DNA from: Haplosporangium gracile
Taxonomy: Eukaryota > Mortierellomycota > Mortierellomycetes > Mortierellales > Mortierellaceae
NCBI GenBank assembly: GCA_015499985.1
Contig: JAAAUF010000708.1
Location: 1 to 15,987, forward strand
Direction of reading: 5' to 3'
DNA length: 15,987 nucleotides
A program made the position numbers and the translations under genes. Shown piece by piece: positions 11,201 through 15,987 of the stretch. The notes under the pieces were generated by a model that did no database searches, had not been told where the DNA came from, and saw nothing but the letters and a program-made list of their open reading frames with translations. Every line of letters begins with the position of its first letter. Positions within the stretch are counted from its first letter, which is position 1.

Positions 11201-13943
11201 GGACGTCAAGCGATTGAATCAGTACTCCCACATGCGAGCCTATGCCAAAGGACAAAGTAAGTCACCTCATGTTTTTTTGCTTTATCTTCTAAGACAAGGC
11301 TAAGTCGATCTTTTCAAATAACGCTTGCATACGTTTCGTTTTTCTAATCGACCTACTAGCTGTTCAGAATAACAACTGGGCATTGAGCCATCCAAATGCG
11401 CAACAGAGCACGACCTCTCCACGTGTGCTGCACATCTGCGAGAATGGCACTGATGTGCTTGTGATGGAGATGTTTGAGGGCCACTTGCAAGTCGTTGCGG
11501 GTCTGCTCGAGAAACTTATTGAGCGACTTGCCGATGAAAACGCTCAAGGTAAAAAATAAGTGTTACATCGCAAGCGACCATTATGACAAACGTCGCAGTG
11601 AAGAGAAAATGATACTAATGACTTTGTTGACTGTTCGTAATACTTTCGAGTAGATGCGGAGTATGTGAGCTGCTTTTTGTTGTCGCATTCATTCTTTATT
11701 GATTCAGAGGATCTGCTGGATCGACTGATCGCCCGGTTTCATATCCAGCCTCGTCAAGGCGAGATTCTCTACTTTGAGAAATGGCAGACCGTCATTCAAG
11801 TCAAGTAAGTGTTATACTCTCCCTTCTCAAAATGTTTATCATTTGCGAAAACCCTACTTCTGAATATTATCTAAACTATTTATGTGTTGTGTTCATGCAA
11901 TTAGGATTCTGTGCGTATTGATGAGATGGATTCAGATCCAGTACGAGGACTTTGAGCTGAATGCGAATCTGCTCAAGACGTTGAGAAAATTCTTGGAGAT
12001 TGATATTCGGCAGGCTGGGTTTGTTATGGAGGCCGAGTGTATCGAAAAGAACATCTCCATCAAGGTAACTACACAACTCCTTTTATCTGTCAAAGAAGTA
12101 GTGATCTAGGGACCAAAATTTCTCATACGGTTGTTTGATCTCCTGCTCAAATAGAGCCTGTCGCCGATCAAGAATTGCAGCGTGATTATGGAGCAGGGCC
12201 GATTCTGTCTACAGAGATCAAGGACCAGGAAGATCTCCCTTTCACGGTCCCAGAACCCTCCTCCTCCCAGCCCACCATCCACCACTGCGTCCTCCAACCT
12301 GGACCCCATCCCAAAATCCCCCGCTGAACAAATGATCGAATACGGACCGACCCCGGAACTGGCAGCCTCATCGCCCATCTTGCAATTGAACGGTCAGGAT
12401 CTTGCGAGATACCTGACCTTGGCAGACATGAAGGCGTTCAGGAGTATTACGGTGTTTGAACTCATGTCCGGGTGGTGGAAGAGACGGCAGGCGGCTGAGA
12501 ATAAGCGGAATGGCGGGGATGGAGAACTGGATGAAGATGGGCTGAAATCGCCTTCGAGGCTGAGTGTTGTTGAGATTGATGGTGTAGAGGATGGAGCTAT
12601 TGAGGCCTTTACTCGTCGCGCCAACATGGTATATTTTTTTTTGTCTCTCGACTCCTACTTTCTTGGATTTCAAGCGTCTTTTGTTCATTACACTAACAAT
12701 ATCTGTTTGTCCACTATTTTAGCTAAGCTACTGGGTAGCACATGAGATCGTGAGCACAGCAGGATTCAAGACGCGTAAACAACTGATCAAAAAGTTTATC
12801 GAGGTGGCCAAGATCTGTCGCCAATTGAACAACCTGCACACGTCCATGTTCATCGTCTCGGCATTGACCTCCAAACCTGTCCGTCGACTCAGCTCATCCT
12901 GGAAACTGGTTTCTTCGAGGGATATGGAGACGTTGAAGAACTTGGAGGCGTTGATGGATCCCTCGGGGAATATGCGATGTTATCGCCAGGCGGTTGCGAA
13001 AGCTGAAGCTCCTACAATTCCCTTCCTGCGTAAGTTCCCTTTTCTTTTTTTATCCATTCATCTGTATTGGCTGCATTTGTGTTTTTTAGCAAAGTAAACT
13101 AACGCACGGTGTTTTGTGGTTTTTGCTTTTATAGCCATTCTACTCAAAGATATCACGTTCATCCTGGATGGCAACCCGACAATGATCGCATCCAAGGCCA
13201 ACCTCTCACCCCAGGCACAATCAGGACCAACAACATCATCCACAACCTCGGCTCCAATCTCAACTCCTGGCTTTACCACCCCTATCTCCACCTCCGCTAC
13301 TCCTACTACTGACACGATTACATCTCCAAAAGACAAGGATGCGGGAGGTGAGCCATTGGTCAATTTCGACAAGTTCCGTCGACTGACCCAATACGTCGAG
13401 AACGCGGTCGATATGGCAAAATCCGTCGACTATTCGTTTGAACACCAGCTGCTCCAACAGGCACGCGTCTTTCGCCCTTCTTCGCCTTCCTTATATGGCG
13501 AGATCGAGTCCGTTCATGGGAATGGCGGATCGTCGTCCCTCCTAGGTGGAAAGTCCGGCAGCACACACGGCTTCCTTAATGGTTCGACTAATGGAGGGGG
13601 ATCGGCGCCAGACGGGACAAAGGGAGCACTGGACCATATCTCAGAAATGGTCGAGCGCCGCCTCGTCAAGGCCTCGGGACTGTATGGAGTCCACCAACGC
13701 GTGATTCAGGTCGAGTTTGTCAACCGTGCTCCTGGTGCGAAATTCAATGGCGGCGCGTCCAGTCTTTGGAAGTCCTCTGGAGGAGGAGATGGCGGGGGGT
13801 CGATTGGTGGAAGTATCCATGGGTCGATTGTTGGTAATGGTGTTGGGAGTGGCGTGAGCTCGGATATGGTGATCCGTGCTGTGCAGGGAGAGGAAGAGTA
13901 TCTGATGGGACTTAGTCGGATGTGCGAGCCTGCGCGATGGTAA
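4532..13943 (+). CDS. Large multi-exon RasGEF (RasGEF_N + CDC25-homology domain protein)
   Basis: Predicted guanine nucleotide exchange factor that would load GTP on a Ras-family GTPase at a membrane. Exons I derive: 4532-6838, 7454-8503, 8595-9605, 9700-11084, 11183-11256, 11360-11548, 11654-11804, 11905-12064, 12155-12628, 12723-13029, 13135-13943. They sum to 7917 nt, 2638 residues plus TAA, and all junctions keep frame (phases 0,0,0,2,1,1,2,0,0,1). Layout by residue: 1-735 disordered, Ser/Pro/Gln-rich, with Q10 at 238-247, a His-Ser/His-Pro repeat at 356-386 and SH3-ligand-like PPPPRP and PTPPPR; 983-1156 helical module; 1157-1920 mostly disordered with RRxS sites; 1965-2109 RasGEF_N; 2187-2638 catalytic domain. 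Catalytic hallmarks are LARYLT, FRSIT, NNLHTSMFIVSAL, YRQAV, APTIPFL, FDKFR and a final SRMCEP. The start is the first ATG after an in-frame TGA at 4478, so the N-terminus is the least certain part. Cdc25 and Lte1 of yeast are family relatives; orthology is not established. Confidence 0.88.
5243..5272 (+). repeat. CAA repeat encoding Gln10
   Basis: Ten consecutive CAA codons in exon 1 of the RasGEF gene, residues 238-247, flanked by His codons. The pure codon run suggests recent slippage. Gln tracts of this kind are typical of disordered fungal regulatory proteins and vary between strains. Confidence 0.9.
5597..5692 (+). repeat. Hexanucleotide repeat encoding His-Ser / His-Pro dipeptides
   Basis: Sixteen hexamers, CATTCT or CATTCA first (six units), then nine pure CATCCT units and a last CATTCA. 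They encode alternating His-Ser, then His-Pro, at residues 356-387 of the RasGEF. The pure CATCCT part looks like slippage expansion in frame. Dense alternating His could bind divalent metal or respond to pH, which is only a possibility. Confidence 0.9.
6839..7453 (+). other. Intron 1 of the RasGEF gene, unusually long (615 bp)
   Basis: Donor AAG|GTAACT at 6838/6839 and acceptor ACCATAG at 7453, phase 0. It joins a basic segment (KTRIRRLW ... KRDPK) to a helix-forming one (NQYLLLEESL). All other introns of this gene are 90-105 bp. The interior is T/C-rich with several homopolymer T runs. A second AG at 7369 after a T8 run meets a stop within five codons and is rejected as the coding acceptor. 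Confidence 0.75.
8093..8705 (+). other. Helical module of the RasGEF, no family recognised
   Basis: Residues 983-1156, interrupted by a 91-bp intron (8504-8594). In contrast to its flanks, it is regular and amphipathic: leucine-rich helices (ILISKLLSLSNMF), a charged stretch ending in an acidic DDDDSEED patch, and a long hydrophobic helix around ANGLVTVLGEFLECVSGIQRL. The composition shift implies a folded domain, perhaps a helical bundle for partner or membrane binding. I cannot name the family. Confidence 0.55.
11425..12064 (+). other. RasGEF_N (Ras exchanger motif) domain
   Basis: Residues about 1965-2109, spread over exons 6-8 (introns 11549-11653 and 11805-11904). Family-type features are a start around LHICENGTDVLVMEMF, a helical middle with CFLLSHSFF and DLLDRLIARF, and a basic/aromatic stretch VKILCVLMRWI. 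In known RasGEFs this domain packs against and stabilises the helical hairpin of the catalytic domain, so its presence supports a working exchange factor. Confidence 0.85.
12386..13943 (+). other. RasGEF catalytic (CDC25-homology) domain with three insertions
   Basis: Residues 2187-2638 over exons 9-11. The expected order is present: LARYLTLADMKAFRSIT, then ANMLSYWVAHEI, FIEVAKICRQLNNLH, SALTSKPVRRL, YRQAVAKAEAPTIPFL, LLKDITFILDGNPT, NFDKFRRL, YSFEHQL and finally LSRMCEP at the C-terminus. Low-complexity or charged segments break it at about 2222-2258 (acidic, Gly/Asp/Glu), 2389-2443 (Ser/Thr/Pro) and 2483-2621 (Gly/Ser, 139 residues). The common Asn-Phe of the catalytic helix reads Asn-Leu, and the Gly usual after PFL is Pro. 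Confidence 0.85.
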
Positions 13944-14047
13944 AAGCTGGAAGATGACTCACGACTCCCGAGTACCCAATGACGACGAGGAAGAAGAGAA
14001 GGAGAAGGTAGAGAGGTTGACTTGATCGGCCTTTTGAAAAAGAAAAG

Positions 14048-14053
14048 AATAAA
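14048..14053 (+). terminator. Putative polyadenylation signal of the RasGEF gene
   Basis: AATAAA on the plus strand, 105 bases after the TAA and leading into an A run. Fungal signals are loose, so the real cleavage site may differ. Confidence 0.4.
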
Positions 14054-14303
14054 AAAAAAAATTGCGGAATAATCATGCGAAAGATCTTGAGAAGTTCAAA
14101 ATATCATAATCAACAGATCTCACACTCTGACACGGAAAGAAATCGCATGATGCCTGATTGTAATCCTGTCCTGGTTCCCTTTTTTTTTCAAGCGCCCGCC
14201 TGTCCTCCCTGATCTATCCAAGTTTTTTCAAGCGGCTCAAGAACAAAAAAAAAAAGGCATGCCTTCAAAATCCCAGAGTGCCTGATGCTTTTATCTATTA
14301 TTG

Positions 14304-14309
14304 TTTATT
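14304..14309 (-). terminator. Putative polyadenylation signal of the riboflavin kinase gene
   Basis: TTTATT on the plus strand reads AATAAA on the minus strand, about 150 bases after the riboflavin kinase stop. Spacing suits a short 3' UTR. It does not overlap the opposing signal at 14048. Confidence 0.4.
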
Positions 14310-14459
14310 AAATCATGCGCCGCGCCTTACTGTATCTATTATGTCAGTGTGTTATTTGTTGCCTGCGTTGTCGGACTCTGTAAAGCCATGAAAATCCGCC
14401 GCCGCCGTCTGCTTTGTTAGAGTCGATAAGGGTAGTCAATCGTTTCGTGCCGATCCGCT

Positions 14460-15631
14460 TTACAATCGCAAGAAGAGAGGATCCTCCTTGAAGGCGGCAT
14501 AGTCAGGACGCTCCAACGACCGGTGTGCGACCTCAATGTCGATGTTGATATCCTCGATCAATGCCTCTATTAGATTCGATATAAAAAAAAAGGGTAGAAT
14601 AGAAATAACATGAAGAAGAGGTTAGGAACGGGATGATAGAGATTACAAACTAAGCCCACATGTGAAGAAATACGCAACATATCATCCCGTATCATTCACA
14701 CCCCTCCTCCTCTTGCCTGCGCATTGCGCAAAGCAACTAAAGCGACTCTCCATGGCGACTGACGGCGTGATTAAGATAACCTACGACAACGTCAGTTGAG
14801 CCCCCCTCCTCTTGACTGCCCTCCCCCCTCATAATAATAATAACAACAACAAAAAAAGCAACTTACCAAGGGTGGTATAATCAAGCTCAGGCCTGATATA
14901 CCCCAACACAACAACCCTCAACTCATCTCCATAAAAGTCCCGATGGAAGTTATGCATGATATGGACCTCTGCCGATTTCTTCTCGTTCTTGTAGAATGGG
15001 TTCCAGCCGAGAGACATCACCATTGGGTAGACGGTTGCCGGGCACGAGGTCGCTAATGATGAGCTTGAGGAAAATGCTGAACGGGCAACATCGGTGTTGG
15101 CTGTAAGGGATCCTGTTGTGGTGGAGGAGGGGGTATCATGGGTGGTGGTGGTGGTGGAGGAGAGGTGGGATTCGGGCGATGTCCGGACGACGACTTGTGC
15201 CCAGCCGTAGTAAATCCCTGTGACCATCTTGTCTTCCTGGGCCGCGATCGCCTCCTCCGGCAAGTTAGCTATCACACACACATACATGTTCATAAAACAG
15301 TGATAAAAGGCGAAACATGGTCAGTACTTTTTTTTCTATCCAAGAACAAGCAACCAACCCGCAAACAAGGTCTCGATACAAACACAGAGAAAGCCAAAAA
15401 AAAAAAAAGAAACCCAAGCGTACCGGTGGGAATACCGAGGTCCTTGCTTCCACGTCCAAAGCCCTTGATGACAGTGCCGTTCATCTTGATGGGGTAAGGC
15501 GACTCGGGAGTAGGGCCACCTGCAATCTTTGCCCGGGTTGATGCAGACGTTGTGGTCCTGATGGGTGCTGCTGGTGGGACTTCTGAAGCAGCAGAAGGAG
15601 CGCAGTTGTTGTGGTCGTGCGATGTAGTCAT
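14460..15631 (-). CDS. FMN1: Riboflavin kinase (ATP:riboflavin 5'-phosphotransferase)
   Basis: Converts riboflavin and ATP to FMN and ADP, the first step to the flavin cofactors FMN and FAD. Three minus-strand exons: 15631-15424, 15268-14867, 14566-14460; they sum to 717 nt, 238 residues plus TAA. Introns are 155 bp and 300 bp, both phase 1, with GTACGC and GTAAGT donors. Motifs in order: [21 protein letters not shown] (46-66), the nucleotide/Mg-binding PTAN (68-71) split by intron 1, [10 protein letters not shown] (86-95), [21 protein letters not shown] (153-173) with the likely catalytic Glu170, DFYG (180-183), LGYIRPE (191-197), then a C-terminal helix [14 protein letters not shown]. An insertion rich in Ser/Thr occupies about 97-147. 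The first 40 residues are variable and Ala/Pro/Thr-rich; no clear mitochondrial signal is seen. The ATG has A at -3. Human and yeast homologues support the function strongly; location (cytosol or mitochondrion) is unresolved. Confidence 0.95.
14567..14866 (-). other. Intron 2 of riboflavin kinase, 300 bp
   Basis: Donor G|GTAAGT and acceptor AATAG|AGG, chosen because the join restores YTTLEALIED, as expected for the family. It is longer than every RasGEF intron except the first and holds a perfect 11-bp inverted repeat at 14628-14690, plus two TGCGCA palindromes (14718-14723, 14725-14730). Confidence 0.85.
14628..14690 (-). repeat. Perfect 11-bp inverted repeat in riboflavin kinase intron 2
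   Basis: ACGGGATGATA at 14628-14638 is the exact reverse complement of TATCATCCCGT at 14680-14690, with a 41-nt loop. In the pre-mRNA it would form an 11-bp stem. It has no resemblance that I can see to a bacterial FMN riboswitch core. Confidence 0.5.
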
Positions 15632-15987
15632 TCTGTCCTGTATAGTGTTTGTTGGTGGTGAGAGTGGGGAGCGTTGTCGGTTGTGTTGATGGAGAAAAAA
15701 GAAAAGAAGAGGAAAAAGAGAAAGGAAAGGAGGACTTGTCGTTTTTTTTAAAGTGAAGAGGACGTGAGTGGTGTGATGACAAAACGAAAAGTAAAGAAAA
15801 AAAGTAAGAAAGTGTCGTCAAAAGAGAGTTTTTTCTATCAGCTTCTCCTGGGTTAATGTCTAAAGAAGGCAACGATGTGATTGATGAGTAACGGGCGGAC
15901 GGATGGGTCAATTGAATTTTCGATCCGCTCAAAAAGCCACCTTTCCCTCGATCATATTTGTCTCCTTTTTTTTTTTTTTTTTTTTTT
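15632..15987 (-). promoter_or_regulatory. Upstream region of riboflavin kinase
   Basis: The 356 bases before the minus-strand ATG hold its promoter and leader by position. Read on the minus strand they are pyrimidine-rich (TTTTTCTCC and TCTTTTC tracts at about 15690-15730 and 15785-15815), like fungal core promoters. I see no convincing TATA box. Another frame stays open here on the minus strand (15932 down to 15336) but only as a shadow. Confidence 0.4.
15966..15987. repeat. Homopolymer T run at the window edge
   Basis: At least 22 consecutive T to the end of the window; the true length is unknown. It could be a natural poly(dA:dT) promoter tract that excludes nucleosomes, or an assembly artefact or edge. 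Confidence 0.8.

Larger units (their letters stand above)
13944..14459. other. Convergent 3' spacer between RasGEF and riboflavin kinase
   Basis: The 516 bases separate the two stop codons and must hold both 3' UTRs. Contents are A-rich runs after 14040, T-rich runs, a 12-base direct repeat (TTTTTTCAAGCG at 14183-14194 and 14223-14234) and one polyadenylation-type hexamer for each strand. No gene is seen. Confidence 0.7.

Noticed and set aside
14567..14866. FMN riboswitch in the riboflavin kinase intron
   Set aside because: I see none of the conserved bacterial FMN-aptamer elements, and FMN riboswitches are not known in eukaryotes. Only a simple inverted repeat is present, which is reported separately.
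15336..15932. 198-codon minus-strand open frame overlapping riboflavin kinase exon 1
   Set aside because: It runs in another frame across the riboflavin kinase first exon, its intron and the promoter; the product is low complexity, whereas the kinase frame has clear family motifs.
1..15987. tRNA, rRNA, CRISPR array or transposon
   Set aside because: I found no tRNA-like TPsiC arm, rRNA stretch, regularly spaced repeat array, transposase-like protein or terminal repeats in either strand by eye.

Overview
The window is nuclear DNA from a filamentous fungus, most likely an early-diverging one of the Mortierellaceae type. The signs are many short introns (about 90-105 bp) with GTAAGT-like donors, AG acceptors after T-rich tracts and an occasional CTAAC branch point. 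Proteins are very long, rich in Ser/Pro/Gln and carry Gln, His-Ser and His-Pro repeats, and the non-coding DNA is full of pyrimidine tracts. The lineage is an inference from style and protein resemblance, not from a search.

Layout: (1) 1-4531 is a 4.5 kb upstream region in which I can support no gene. It holds alternating purine-rich and CT-rich tracts, an 8-bp hairpin at 81-107, a TGA/CGA microsatellite at 3148-3180 and a TATA-like site at 4207-4212. (2) 4532-13943 (+) is one large gene of 11 exons for a Ras-family guanine nucleotide exchange factor of about 2638 residues, RasGEF_N plus CDC25-homology type. Every exon joins its neighbour in frame. (3) 13944-14459 is a tail-to-tail spacer with one AATAAA-type signal for each gene. 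(4) 14460-15631 (-) is riboflavin kinase (FMN1/RFK family) in three exons, 238 residues. (5) 15632-15987 is the riboflavin kinase upstream region and ends in a run of at least 22 T.

The two genes are convergent and have no evident functional link: one acts in small-GTPase signalling, the other in FMN synthesis. The most interesting features are in the RasGEF. Its catalytic domain is interrupted by three low-complexity insertions, so the conserved closing motif (SxxxEP) lies at the very C-terminus, about 140 residues beyond the preceding helix. A 174-residue helical module in the N-terminal half belongs to no family I recognise. Four RRxS sites suggest feedback by protein kinase A. The riboflavin kinase also carries a Ser/Thr-rich insertion of about 50 residues inside its compact barrel, and its 300-bp second intron holds a perfect 11-bp inverted repeat.
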